A program made the translations under genes and the position numbers. A model generated the notes under the pieces. That model saw only the letters and a list, made by a program, of their open reading frames with translations, was not told the DNA's origin and did no database searches. Positions 18,103 to 27,152 of a stretch of DNA of 64,000 nt are shown here, piece by piece. This stretch comes from Marinobacter denitrificans. GTDB taxonomy: Bacteria > Pseudomonadota > Gammaproteobacteria > Pseudomonadales > Oleiphilaceae. The stretch spans positions 186,001 to 250,000 of the forward strand of contig NZ_VMHN01000003.1 in assembly GCF_008795955.1 (NCBI RefSeq). The letters are read 5' to 3'. Each line of letters opens with the position of its first letter. Within the stretch, counting starts at the first letter, position 1.

Positions 18103-19506
18103 GTGAGATACATCAGTACACGGGGCGAAGCTCCCGCCCTGGGCTTTGAAGATGTCCTGCTGACAGGCCTGGCCACCGACGGTGGCCTTTATGTCCCGGA
18201 ATCCCTCCCCCATTTCAGCCTTGAGGAAATCCGAAGCTGGCGTGGGCTCTCCTACAGCGAGCTGGCCTTCAAGGTAATGCATCCGTTTGTGGACGATGCC
18301 ATTCCAGCGGAGGATTTCCGCAGGATGCTGGAGGAGACCTACGGCGACGTATTTACCCACAAGGCGGTCGCACCACTGGTTCAGCTGGACTCCAATGAAT
18401 GGGTCATGGAGCTGTTTCGCGGCCCCACGCTGGCGTTCAAGGATTTCGCGCTTCAGCTGCTGGGGCGGCTGCTGGATTACGTACTGGAAAAGCGCCAGCA
18501 ACACGTGGTGATCATGGGGGCGACGTCGGGCGATACCGGTTCTGCCGCCATTGAAGGTTGCCGGCGCTGCAAACATGTGGACATATTCATTCTGCATCCC
18601 CATGAGCGAGTTTCCGAGGTGCAGCGTCGCCAGATGACGACGGTGAAGGGTGACAACATTCACAACATTGCTGTGCGTGGCAATTTCGATGACTGCCAGC
18701 GCATGGTGAAGGCAAGCTTTGGTGACCAGTCTTTCCTGGGCGGAAAAACCCAGCTTGCGGCGGTGAACTCCATCAACTGGGCCCGCATCATGGCCCAGAT
18801 CGTCTACTACTTTCATGCCTCCCTGGCCCTTGGCGGTCCCGACCGCAGCATGGCCTTTTCGGTGCCAACCGGTAACTTTGGCGATATCTTTGCCGGCTAC
18901 CTGGCCAAGAAAATGGGCCTGCCCATCTCCCAGTTGGTCATCGCCACCAACCGTAACGACATCCTGCATCGCTTCATGAGTGGCAACCGGTACGAGCAGC
19001 TGAAGCTGGAGCATACCCTGTCGCCGAGCATGGACATCATGGTGTCCAGCAACTTCGAGCGCCTGCTGTTTGATCTCCACGGGCGTGACGGCGCTGCGGT
19101 GAAAGATCTGCTGGAGAATGCCTCAAAAGGGCCGGTCAGTATTGAAGATTACCGCTGGAAGCATGCCCGCAAACTATTTGATAGTGATGCAGTGGGGGAC
19201 GAGGGTACAACGGATACCATCCGTGAAATCTTTGAACAGAATGAATATCTGCTGGATCCGCATACCGCCATTGGTGTGCGCGCCGCCCGCAACTGTCGTC
19301 GCGACCCGGCCGTTCCCATGATTACCCTGGGCACAGCCCACCCGGCCAAATTCCCGGATGCCGTGTTGCGCTCCGGAGTGAAGGCGGAGCCCTCGTTGCC
19401 GTTGCATATGGCGGATCTGTTCGAGCGGGAAGAGAAATACACCGTACTGGATAATGACCTGCCAGCCGTGCAGGCCTTTATTGCCAAACACTGGAAGAAT
19501 ACCTGA
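18103..19506 (+). CDS. thrC: threonine synthase
   Basis: PLP enzyme that converts O-phosphohomoserine to threonine. The 467 residues begin from GTG with MRYISTRGEAPALGF, typical of the ThrC class found in E. coli and pseudomonads. The PLP-binding lysine is K113 in the segment GPTLAFKDFALQLL. The phosphate-binding GATSGDTGSAAIEG and the VPTGNFGDIFAGYLA motif are clear. It lies 12 bases behind hom in a probable hom-thrC operon and is followed five bases later by recJ. Confidence 0.96.
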   Translation: MRYISTRGEAPALGFEDVLLTGLATDGGLYVPESLPHFSLEEIRSWRGLSYSELAFKVMHPFVDDAIPAEDFRRMLEETYGDVFTHKAVAPLVQLDSNEWVMELFRGPTLAFKDFALQLLGRLLDYVLEKRQQHVVIMGATSGDTGSAAIEGCRRCKHVDIFILHPHERVSEVQRRQMTTVKGDNIHNIAVRGNFDDCQRMVKASFGDQSFLGGKTQLAAVNSINWARIMAQIVYYFHASLALGGPDRSMAFSVPTGNFGDIFAGYLAKKMGLPISQLVIATNRNDILHRFMSGNRYEQLKLEHTLSPSMDIMVSSNFERLLFDLHGRDGAAVKDLLENASKGPVSIEDYRWKHARKLFDSDAVGDEGTTDTIREIFEQNEYLLDPHTAIGVRAARNCRRDPAVPMITLGTAHPAKFPDAVLRSGVKAEPSLPLHMADLFEREEKYTVLDNDLPAVQAFIAKHWKNT

Positions 19507-19511
19507 TTGGT

Positions 19512-21245
19512 ATGACACCAAAAAAAATCCTGCGTCGCCCTGGTCCGGAAATCACCCCGGGCTGGGGCCAGAACCTGCCTCCTTTGCTTCGCCGTCTCTA
19601 CGCCGCCCGTGGCGTCACCTCTGATGAGCAGCTCAGTTATACCTTGAAACACCTGGCCTCACCCATGGAGCTTCGGGGGATCGACCGTGCTGTCGCTCTG
19701 CTGAGCGAGGCGATTACCAGCCAGCAGCGGGTGCTGGTTCTGGGCGATTTCGACGCTGATGGAGCCACCAGCACTGCAGTGGCCATGCTGGGCCTGGGCA
19801 TGCTGGGATTGAACGACATCGACTTCCGAGTGCCCAGCCGTTTTTCCGATGGTTATGGCCTGACGCCCGGCATTATTCACCGTTTACAGGAAGACGGCTC
19901 CCTGCCGGACCTGCTGATCACCGTGGACAACGGCATTTCCGCGGTCGAAGGCGTTCGCGCCGCACGGGAACTTGGCATAAAAGTGGTCGTGACCGATCAC
20001 CACCTGGCTGGCGAAATCCTGCCAGACGCTGATGCCATCGTGAATCCCAACCAGCCCGGTTGCCCATTCCTGAGTAAGAACGCAGCGGGGGTGGGTGTCA
20101 TGTTCTATGTGCTGACCGCTTTGCGCAAGCATCTGCGGGAACAGGGGTTGCTGCCGGATCCTCAGCCCAATCTTGGTAACCTGCTGGATCTGGTGGCCTT
20201 GGGCACCGTGGCGGACGTTGTACCGCTGGACCACAATAACCGCATCTTCGTCGAACAGGGCCTGCGCCGAATCCGACAGGGCGAAGCCCGCCCGGGTATC
20301 CTGGCGTTGCTGGAAGTGGCTGGCCGCGACCACAGCGAAATCAGCTCAACCGACCTTGGGTTTGTGGTCGGCCCGAGGCTTAACGCAGCCGGCCGTCTTG
20401 ATGACATGAGCGTTGGCATTGCCTGCCTGCTGGCGGATAGCCGCGACGAGGCCCAGCGCCTGGCCCGGGAGTTGGACACTTTCAATCGTGAACGGCGCAC
20501 CATTGAAAAAGACATGAAAACCCAGGCCCAGGACCTGCTGGCTTCCATGTCGCTGGATATTGAAGGTTTGCCCTGGGGGCTGGCCCTGTTCGACACTGAC
20601 TGGCACCAGGGCGTGATCGGCATACTGGCTGCCCGCATCCGTGAGCAGACCCATCGCCCGACCATTGCCTTTGCGCCGGACGATAACGGCGAGGATATCA
20701 AAGGCTCCGCACGCTCCATTCCCGGCCTGCATATCCGCGATGTGCTTGCGGTGGTTGATGCCCGTCATCCGGGTATGATGAAGAAATACGGGGGGCATGC
20801 CATGGCTGCCGGCATGACTCTCTCTCGCCGCGACCTGGATGCCTTCAGCGAGGCTTTTGACAGGGCGGTGCGCGATACCCTCCGAGCGGAAGATCTGGAG
20901 GCCGCCATCACCACCGACGGCCCCCTGAGTCCAGATGAGCTGCACCTTGAAACCGCCACCTTGCTGAAACGGGCCGGCCCCTGGGGCCAGCACTTCCCGG
21001 AGCCGCTGTTTGACGGCAACTTCCGCGTGGTCAGCCAGCGCATTGTCGGTGAAAATCATCTGAAGCTGGTGCTCCAGTTGGAAGAGGGCGGCGCGATTAT
21101 CGACGGCATCGCCTTCAATACCGGGCCTGAAGTGCCCGACTACACCCGGACCGGGGCTCGGGTGGTGTACAAGCCTGACGCCAATACCTTTCGTGGGCGT
21201 ACTAATCTGCAGCTTCTTGTGGATTATCTGGAGCCTTTGGCCTGA
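19512..21245 (+). CDS. recJ: single-stranded-DNA-specific exonuclease RecJ
   Basis: 5'-3' ssDNA exonuclease in recombination and mismatch repair. The 577-residue protein has the DHH phosphoesterase motifs: DFDADG (79-84), DNG (139-141), TDHH (161-164) and GTVADVVPL near 225. A DHHA1 domain contains GGHAMAAGM, and a C-terminal OB-like domain follows. It starts five bases after thrC. Downstream lies a 380-base spacer carrying two large palindromic elements before prfB. Confidence 0.96.
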   Translation: MTPKKILRRPGPEITPGWGQNLPPLLRRLYAARGVTSDEQLSYTLKHLASPMELRGIDRAVALLSEAITSQQRVLVLGDFDADGATSTAVAMLGLGMLGLNDIDFRVPSRFSDGYGLTPGIIHRLQEDGSLPDLLITVDNGISAVEGVRAARELGIKVVVTDHHLAGEILPDADAIVNPNQPGCPFLSKNAAGVGVMFYVLTALRKHLREQGLLPDPQPNLGNLLDLVALGTVADVVPLDHNNRIFVEQGLRRIRQGEARPGILALLEVAGRDHSEISSTDLGFVVGPRLNAAGRLDDMSVGIACLLADSRDEAQRLARELDTFNRERRTIEKDMKTQAQDLLASMSLDIEGLPWGLALFDTDWHQGVIGILAARIREQTHRPTIAFAPDDNGEDIKGSARSIPGLHIRDVLAVVDARHPGMMKKYGGHAMAAGMTLSRRDLDAFSEAFDRAVRDTLRAEDLEAAITTDGPLSPDELHLETATLLKRAGPWGQHFPEPLFDGNFRVVSQRIVGENHLKLVLQLEEGGAIIDGIAFNTGPEVPDYTRTGARVVYKPDANTFRGRTNLQLLVDYLEPLA

Positions 21246-21259
21246 GTGTTTGGTGGGCT

Positions 21260-21350
21260 GGGCCTGGGAGGGGGTATTTTTTCTTTGGAAAAAGAACTCG
21301 CTTCGCTCAGACACCTTTTTCTGGCAGAAAAAATACCCCACCCCAGGCCC
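21260..21350. repeat. palindromic repeat element, copy A (recJ-prfB spacer)
   Basis: An imperfect 91-base palindrome 14 bases after the recJ stop. The outer arms 21260-21268 and 21342-21350 pair over 9 bases. After a 2x2 internal mismatch, 21271-21282 and 21328-21339 pair over 12 bases. An inner pair of A/T-rich arms (21289-21294 with 21315-21320) frames a 20-base loop starting AACTCGCTTCG. A second copy, inverted, lies at 25093-25182. The central 30 bases of the two copies are identical. It could act as a 3'-end structure or terminator for recJ. Confidence 0.9.
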
Positions 21351-21410
21351 GATCAAGCCTGAGAGATAGCACCGGCGGGATGCCGTTTTGGTGGTGACTC
21401 CCAATTCTGG

Positions 21411-21518
21411 GCGCCAGGCAGGGCCGTTGTTCCGGGAGTGTCGAAAACATGGATGTTTTCGTCAAGCGTACATGGACGTATTCACAGCGTCTCCCGGAAC
21501 AACGGCCCTGCCTGGCGC
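21411..21518. repeat. 108-base palindromic element with 28-base perfect arms
   Basis: Arms 21411-21438 and 21491-21518 are exact reverse complements over all 28 bases (left arm begins GCGCCAGGCAGGGCC). The 52-base interior contains a perfect nested hairpin: 8-bp stem CGAAAACA / TGTTTTCG with loop TGGA (21442-21461). A second, weaker ATGGA-containing segment follows at about 21466-21480. It lies between recJ and prfB, about 60 bases after repeat copy A, and is unrelated to it in sequence. No open frame is contained. The architecture resembles a non-autonomous palindromic (MITE- or REP-like) element; no target-site duplication is obvious. Confidence 0.85.
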
Positions 21519-21625
21519 TTTCACCGAAGTCGCGGTTACCACCGGCTGATTTAAAAACAGATTTCCGGTAGAATCTCGCGTCTGATTTTGATCGCATCCA
21601 TTTTCTGATAGCGAGTAAGGATTTC

Positions 21626-22721
21626 ATGGAAATCAATCCCATTGTTACGAAGATAAAAGACCTTCGTGAGCGCACTGAAGCGCTCAGGGGGTATCTTTGA
21701 CTACGATCAGCGTAGTGAGAGACTGACCGAAGTCGAGCGCGAGCTGGAAGTGCCCTCGGTGTGGGAAGATCCTGACCGGGCCCAGGCGCTCGGCAAAGAG
21801 CGTTCTGATCTTGAGCTGATTGTCCGCACCATCGACAACCTCACCTCCGGCCTCGAAGACGCCGAGGGCCTGTTGGATATCGCTGCCGAGGAAGAGGACG
21901 AGGGTACGGTTGCCGAGATTGAAGCTGACCTGGAAAGCCTCGACAAAGAGCTTGAGAAGCTCGAGTTCCGCCGTATGTTCTCCGGCGAGATGGATGCCAA
22001 TAACGCGTATCTGGACATTCAGGCCGGCTCCGGCGGAACCGAGGCTCAGGACTGGGGCAATATGCTGTTGCGCATGTACCTGCGTTGGGCCGAGCGCCGT
22101 GGGTTCAAGGCGGAGATTGTCGAGTTGCAGGAAGGTGACGTGGCGGGCATCAAGAGTGCCACCGTTCATATCCAGGGTGACTACGCCTTTGGCTGGCTGC
22201 GTACGGAAACCGGTGTGCACCGTCTGGTGCGTAAATCGCCGTTCGACTCCGGCAACCGCCGACATACCTCGTTCTCTTCGGTGTTTGTATCACCGGAAGT
22301 GGACGACAGTTTTGAAATCGAGATCAACCCTGCAGATCTGCGGGTGGATGTTTACCGCGCCTCCGGCGCCGGTGGTCAGCACGTTAACCGGACTGAGTCC
22401 GCAGTGCGCCTGACCCACAACCCCACCGGTATCGTCGTGGCCTGTCAGGCTGGCCGAAGCCAGCACCAGAACAAAGATCAGGCCATGAAACAGCTGAAGG
22501 CCAAGCTGTTTGAGCGCGAGATGCAGATGCGTAACGCCGAGAAGCAGAAGGCGGAAGACGCCAAGGCGGATATTGGCTGGGGCAGCCAGATTCGCTCCTA
22601 CGTGCTGGACGACAGCCGTATCAAGGACTTGCGCACCAAGGTGGAAACCAGCAATACCCAGGCGGTGCTGGATGGTGATATCGACAAGTTTATTGAAGCC
22701 AGCCTGAAGATGGCGCTGTAA
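21626..22721 (+). CDS. prfB: peptide chain release factor 2 (programmed +1 frameshift)
   Basis: Release factor for UGA and UAA codons, 364 residues. Translation starts at the ATG at 21626 ([20 protein letters not shown]), reads 24 codons to CTT, meets an in-frame TGA at 21698-21700 and continues in the +1 frame with GAC (21699-21701). The protein carries the stop-codon recognition tripeptide SPF at about 204-206 and the catalytic GGQ at about 249-251, the same positions as in E. coli within one residue. The frameshift autoregulates RF2 level. lysS follows after 51 bases. Any annotation starting at 21666 misses the true N-terminus. Confidence 0.97.
21686..21701 (+). promoter_or_regulatory. prfB +1 programmed frameshift site
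   Basis: AGGGGGTATCTTTGAC: an internal Shine-Dalgarno-like AGGGGG three bases ahead of the slippery CTT codon, then the TGA stop and a C that favours slow termination. This is the classic RF2 autoregulatory signal. Confidence 0.97.
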
Positions 22722-22772
22722 TCAGCGCCATCCCATGCTAACCCGGACAATTCCCCATTTTTGTGAGCCAAC

Positions 22773-24305
22773 ATGACTGACCACACCCAGAATGCACAGC
22801 CAGAGGACAACAAGCTGATTGCCGAGCGCCGCGCCAAGCTGGCCGAGATGCGCGAGCAGGGCAACGCTTTCCCCAACAACTTCCGCCGCGACGCTACCGC
22901 CGCAGAGCTTCAGGCCAAATACGGCGACAAGACCAAGGAAGAACTGGCGGAAATGGGTATCGTGGTGGCGATTGCCGGCCGCATGATGCTCGACCGCAAG
23001 GCGTTCAAGGTGGTTCAGGACATGACCGGCCGCATCCAGATCTATGCCTCCAAGGATGTCCAGAAAGACACCAAGCACTGGGATCTGGGCGACATCGTGG
23101 GTGTGCGTGGCGTTCTGTGCAAATCCGGAAAGGGCGACCTGTATGTGAGCATGGACGAGTACACTCTGCTCACCAAGTCATTGCGGCCGCTGCCGGAGAA
23201 ACACAAGGGCCTGACCGACACCGAGTCCCGTTATCGCCACCGTTACGTCGACCTGATGGTGAATGAAGACAGCCGCCGGGTGTTCTACGCACGCTCGAAG
23301 ATCATCAGTGTCATGCGCCAGTACTTCACCGAGCGGGACTTCATGGAAGTGGAAACCCCGATGCTGCAGGTGATCCCGGGCGGTGCCACCGCGCGCCCGT
23401 TCGTGACCCATCACAACGCCCTCGGTATCGACATGTATCTGCGTATCGCCCCGGAGCTTTTCCTCAAGCGCCTGGTGGTGGGCGGTTTTGAGCGGGTATT
23501 CGAGATCAACCGCAATTTCCGCAATGAGGGGCTGTCCACCCGCCATAACCCGGAATTCACCATGGTGGAGTTCTACCAGGCCTATGCGGATCACAACGAC
23601 CTGATGGACCTGACCGAAGACATGCTGCGCACCATCACCCAGAAGGTGCTGGGAACCACCACGGTGGTGAACACCCGAACCCTGGCCGATGGCGAAGAAG
23701 AAATCATCGAGTATGATTTCGGCAAGCCGTTCGAGCGTCTGACCGTAGTGGACGCCATCCTGCGGCATAATCCCGACATCAAGGCCGCGGAACTGGCTGA
23801 TGAGGCCGGTGCCCGCAGGATCGCCAAGGACCTCGGTATCCATATCAAGAACGGCTGGGGGCTGGGCAAGGTGCAGATCGAGATATTCGAGGCAACCGCC
23901 GAGCACCGCTTGATGCAGCCGACCTTCATAACGGATTATCCAAAGGAAGTGTCCCCGCTGGCCCGGAGCAAGGACAACGATCCGTTCGTCACCGAGCGAT
24001 TCGAATTCTTCGTGGGCGGCCGCGAAATTGCCAACGGCTTCTCCGAGCTTAACGACGCTGAAGACCAGGCCGAACGTTTCCAGGACCAGGTAGCCGAAAA
24101 AGACGCCGGCGATGATGAAGCCATGTTCTACGACGACGACTACATCATGGCGTTGGAATACGGCCTGCCGCCTACGGCTGGCGAGGGCATCGGCATCGAC
24201 CGCCTGGCCATGTTGCTGACCAACTCCGCGTCCATTCGCGATGTCATCCTGTTCCCCGCCATGCGTCCGGAACATAAAGCCGAAACCAAGAGAGACGAGG
24301 GCTGA
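22773..24305 (+). CDS. lysS: lysyl-tRNA synthetase (class II)
   Basis: Charges tRNA-Lys. The 510 residues include an N-terminal OB-fold anticodon-binding domain (about 65-150) and a class II core. Motif 2 is [20 protein letters not shown]; motif 3 is [13 protein letters not shown]. The protein starts [14 protein letters not shown]. It follows prfB as in many gammaproteobacteria and lies three bases ahead of ung, so the two are probably co-transcribed. Confidence 0.97.
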   Translation: MTDHTQNAQPEDNKLIAERRAKLAEMREQGNAFPNNFRRDATAAELQAKYGDKTKEELAEMGIVVAIAGRMMLDRKAFKVVQDMTGRIQIYASKDVQKDTKHWDLGDIVGVRGVLCKSGKGDLYVSMDEYTLLTKSLRPLPEKHKGLTDTESRYRHRYVDLMVNEDSRRVFYARSKIISVMRQYFTERDFMEVETPMLQVIPGGATARPFVTHHNALGIDMYLRIAPELFLKRLVVGGFERVFEINRNFRNEGLSTRHNPEFTMVEFYQAYADHNDLMDLTEDMLRTITQKVLGTTTVVNTRTLADGEEEIIEYDFGKPFERLTVVDAILRHNPDIKAAELADEAGARRIAKDLGIHIKNGWGLGKVQIEIFEATAEHRLMQPTFITDYPKEVSPLARSKDNDPFVTERFEFFVGGREIANGFSELNDAEDQAERFQDQVAEKDAGDDEAMFYDDDYIMALEYGLPPTAGEGIGIDRLAMLLTNSASIRDVILFPAMRPEHKAETKRDEG

Positions 24306-24308
24306 CCC

Positions 24309-25055
24309 ATGCAGCCGGTTGAGGTGCTGGCCCACCAGCTGAAGCCCGGCCGGGGCTGGTCTGAGCACCTCGGCAACGAATTCAGCCAGCCGTACATGCA
24401 CCAGTTGGCTGATTTTCTGGCGGCGGAGGAAGAGGCAGGTAAAACCCTGTTCCCCGCCAGCCACCTCTGCTTCAACGCCCTGAACAGTACACCACTGGAA
24501 AAAGTGCGCGTAGTGATCCTCGGCCAGGACCCCTACCACGGTCCCGGCCAGGCCCACGGCCTCTGCTTCTCCGTACGCCCCCATGTGGCCACGCCACCGT
24601 CTCTGGTCAACATCTTCAAAGAAATCCAGGAAGATATAGGCATCCAGCCCCCGGACCACGGCTGCCTGCAACCCTGGGCCGAGCGAGGCGTACTACTGCT
24701 TAACAGCGTACTCACCGTCGTCCAGAACCAGGCCGGCGCCCACCAGGGCAAAGGCTGGGAAACCTTCACAGACAGGGTTATAGAAACCATCAACCGGGAA
24801 CGGCAGGGTGTGGTGTTTCTACTCTGGGGAAGTTACGCAAAAAAGAAAGGCCAACACATCGACCGCAGCAAGCACCTGGTACTGGATGGTCCACACCCGT
24901 CCCCGTTAAGCGCCTACCGCGGCTTCTTCGGATGCAAGCACTTTTCCCGGGCCAACGAGTGGTTAAAGCAAAACGGGCTACCCACCGTCGATTGGTCTTT
25001 GCCAAGCAAGTCAGAGTTACTGGAACAATACGGGAAAAGCCAGTCCAGCTCGTAA
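24309..25055 (+). CDS. ung: uracil-DNA glycosylase (family 1)
   Basis: Removes uracil from DNA in base-excision repair. The 248-residue protein has motif [18 protein letters not shown] with the catalytic aspartate, the uracil-binding stretch [10 protein letters not shown], and the DNA-intercalation loop [13 protein letters not shown]. It begins three bases after lysS. Its 3' end is followed by palindromic repeat copy B (25093-25182), which lies between it and a convergent HDOD gene. Confidence 0.96.
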   Translation: MQPVEVLAHQLKPGRGWSEHLGNEFSQPYMHQLADFLAAEEEAGKTLFPASHLCFNALNSTPLEKVRVVILGQDPYHGPGQAHGLCFSVRPHVATPPSLVNIFKEIQEDIGIQPPDHGCLQPWAERGVLLLNSVLTVVQNQAGAHQGKGWETFTDRVIETINRERQGVVFLLWGSYAKKKGQHIDRSKHLVLDGPHPSPLSAYRGFFGCKHFSRANEWLKQNGLPTVDWSLPSKSELLEQYGKSQSSS

Positions 25056-25092
25056 AGAGACTTCAAAGGGCGGCCCGCAACAAAGTCTCATC

Positions 25093-25182
25093 GGCCGGAG
25101 GCGGGGGTATTTTCTCTGACAGGAAAAGGTGTCTGAGCGAAGCGAGTTCTTTTCCCGAAGAAAAATACCCCCACCTCCGGCC
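25093..25182. repeat. palindromic repeat element, copy B (between ung and HDOD gene)
   Basis: Inverted second copy of the element at 21260-21350. Outer arms 25093-25101 and 25174-25182 pair perfectly over 9 bases. After one mismatch, 25103-25113 pairs with 25162-25172 over 11 bases. The central 30 bases (25124-25153) are the exact reverse complement of the centre of copy A. The outermost arms differ from copy A (GGCCGGAGG against GGGCCTGGG), yet each pairs with its own partner. It lies between two convergent genes and could terminate both. Confidence 0.9.
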
Positions 25183-25191
25183 AGCCCCCGA

Positions 25192-26025
25192 CTATTTCAG
25201 AAGCGCCATCGCAGCTTCCATCTGCGCATTCAGATCCTCTTCCTCACTCATATCCACTTCCGGATCCAACCCCAGACGATCAAACGCCGAAATCGTCTTC
25301 CAGTCCACCTCCGTCCAGGGGTGATCCGTACCCGCAATCAACTGCAGATTGGCAATCAAAACCAGATCCGCATAATCCGCAGCCGGTACCTCACGGTGCA
25401 GATTTGCGTACTCCAGAGGCACATTCTGCAACTCCTTCGGAAAATCCCACTTCTGCAAAATGGTGGCGCCGATGCGTGGATGAATCTCCTCTATCACATT
25501 GTCGAGCATGATACCGCTGATCTGGATGTCGCGGTCCTCTACGTAGCGCAAAATCGGCAACACCCCGATCAGATGCACCAGCCCTGCCAGCGTGGCCTGA
25601 TCCGGCTTCAGCTTGGTGTAATGCTGCGCCAGCACATGGCACACACCCGCCACTTCGGTGCTCTTCTGCCAGGTGGCACGCAGACGCTTGTCGATCATGT
25701 CGGACGTAGCCTGGAACATCTGCTCCATCGCCAGACCCATGGCGAGATTACTGGTGTAGGCCATGCCAAGGCGGCTCACAGCCATGTTCAGGTTTTCAAT
25801 CGCGCGGCTGCCACGGAATAACGGACTGTTGCAAACACGTATGATGCGGGCTGAAAGCGCCGTGTCGTTACTGATGCACTTCACCAGGTCAAGAATCGCG
25901 GAGTCTTCATTTTCAGCGATTTCCCGGACCTGCAACGCCACTTCCGGAAGCGTCGGAAGTACAAGCTTGTCGTTTTCAATGGCATCGGTCAGATCGGTTT
26001 TAATGGTTTCGACAATATTCGACAT
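25192..26025 (-). CDS. HDOD domain protein
   Basis: Soluble signalling-type protein of 277 residues consisting mainly of an HDOD domain, a catalytically inactive relative of HD phosphohydrolases. Typical features are the segment LPTLPEVALQVREIAE near residue 25, SNDTALSARIIRVCNSPLFRG, and ATLAGLVHLIGVLPIL in place of an HD metal site. The ATG at 26025 is preferred to a TTG two codons upstream; neither has a strong ribosome site. It is separated from ung by repeat copy B. HDOD proteins are often linked to motility, c-di-GMP or stress signalling, but nothing here shows the partner. Confidence 0.85.
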   Translation of the reverse strand: MSNIVETIKTDLTDAIENDKLVLPTLPEVALQVREIAENEDSAILDLVKCISNDTALSARIIRVCNSPLFRGSRAIENLNMAVSRLGMAYTSNLAMGLAMEQMFQATSDMIDKRLRATWQKSTEVAGVCHVLAQHYTKLKPDQATLAGLVHLIGVLPILRYVEDRDIQISGIMLDNVIEEIHPRIGATILQKWDFPKELQNVPLEYANLHREVPAADYADLVLIANLQLIAGTDHPWTEVDWKTISAFDRLGLDPEVDMSEEEDLNAQMEAAMALLK

Positions 26026-26142
26026 GGTCAACGATGGTCCGCCTGTTGAATGTTACCTGGCCGGCAGAAGAATCCGGAAAGGCCAAAATTTGCAGCTATA
26101 TGAAGTACTTTATAGCAAATTTTCCGGATTCGTCCTGTCAAC

Positions 26143-27138
26143 TTATGTATCAGACGTACCTGTTTGTTCACGTTCGGAAACGGAATAGGGCAGTGGAAGC
26201 AGGGAAAGAGCGGCCTCTGGCGCGTGTTCCGGTGTGAGGATGAAATCCACCGAATCATGGCGCACCACGGCAAGAAGTTCGGCGGTGCCATCGGCAAAAC
26301 TCACCGAGCTGATCACCGTGCCCACCGGCCCATCACCGGCCATCACAGCCTCTCCCGGAGTTGGCGGAGTCGTGCTTTGGCCCATAGCAAAGCGAAACAG
26401 GCTTTTTTTGAGTTGCCCCAGAAAATGCATGCGGGCGATCACCTCCTGCCCGGTATAGCATCCCTTTTTGAAGTGAATGCCTCCGACATGCTGCCAGTTC
26501 AGCATTTGTGGAACAAAACCTTCTTTGGTGGCCGGACTCAGCGCCGCCACGCCGGCAGCAATTTCCGAGGCATGCCAATCCGCCAGAGCTATTTCCGGTA
26601 GATCATCCAGTAACTGGCGCAGCGACGAATCCAGATCACCGGTGTGCCACAGCTCATAGCGGGCCAGTCCTTCGGCGGTGTCCATTGTTCGTATCAGACT
26701 GCCGCCGTTCACGGGCAATGCATCCCCTGGGGCCGCCAGTTTGCCGGCAGCGTCGGGCAGCAATTGTTTTATCGAGGACTCACCCATCAGCCCGATTATC
26801 CCGGCGTTGGCTTCTTTCTCCATTGAAGTGCCACGAAACAGCATCAGGTATTTCCGCAGATGGCTGATGGTGTCGTCTGCAAGTTCCACAGGCAGCTCCA
26901 TCAGTACATCTTCGCCTTCCCTGACAAGCCGGGTCAGGCAATACGCGCGACCTTTCGGAGTGCAGGCGGAAGCCCTTGGCGAGTGGTTTTGGGTGACGTC
27001 ATCAATCTGCTGGCTGAATTGTCCCTGCAGGAATTTGTCGGTTCCCGGACCGGTGACCCGCACGATAACCCGGTCGGAAATGGTAACGCGGGCCGGATGA
27101 GGCAGCGGATGGCTGGCCCGGTTTTCGGTATCTGACAT
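26143..27138 (-). CDS. ygfZ: tRNA-modifying / Fe-S related protein YgfZ
   Basis: Folate-binding protein of the YgfZ/GcvT family, needed for full activity of some [4Fe-4S] enzymes such as MiaB. The 331-residue protein has the diagnostic motif KGCYTGQEVIARMHFLG in its second half and the GcvT-like N-terminal segment (VTGPGTDKFLQGQFSQQ). The ATG at 27138 follows CGGAG at good spacing; the longer frame to 27231 overlaps the next gene deeply. It lies 14 bases downstream of the ygfX stop, in the order sdhE-ygfX-ygfZ, the neighbourhood seen in enterobacteria. Confidence 0.92.
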   Translation of the reverse strand: MSDTENRASHPLPHPARVTISDRVIVRVTGPGTDKFLQGQFSQQIDDVTQNHSPRASACTPKGRAYCLTRLVREGEDVLMELPVELADDTISHLRKYLMLFRGTSMEKEANAGIIGLMGESSIKQLLPDAAGKLAAPGDALPVNGGSLIRTMDTAEGLARYELWHTGDLDSSLRQLLDDLPEIALADWHASEIAAGVAALSPATKEGFVPQMLNWQHVGGIHFKKGCYTGQEVIARMHFLGQLKKSLFRFAMGQSTTPPTPGEAVMAGDGPVGTVISSVSFADGTAELLAVVRHDSVDFILTPEHAPEAALSLLPLPYSVSEREQTGTSDT

Positions 27139-27152
27139 GGAACGCTCCGGAA

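Noticed and set aside
21666..22721. prfB as an ordinary gene starting at 21666
   Set aside because: The frameshift signal and the conserved leader from 21626 show the real start; the internal start is an artefact of reading a single frame.
23178..24671. 497-residue minus-strand frame opposite lysS and ung
   Set aside because: Shadow of two well-identified genes; no motifs or ribosome site of its own.
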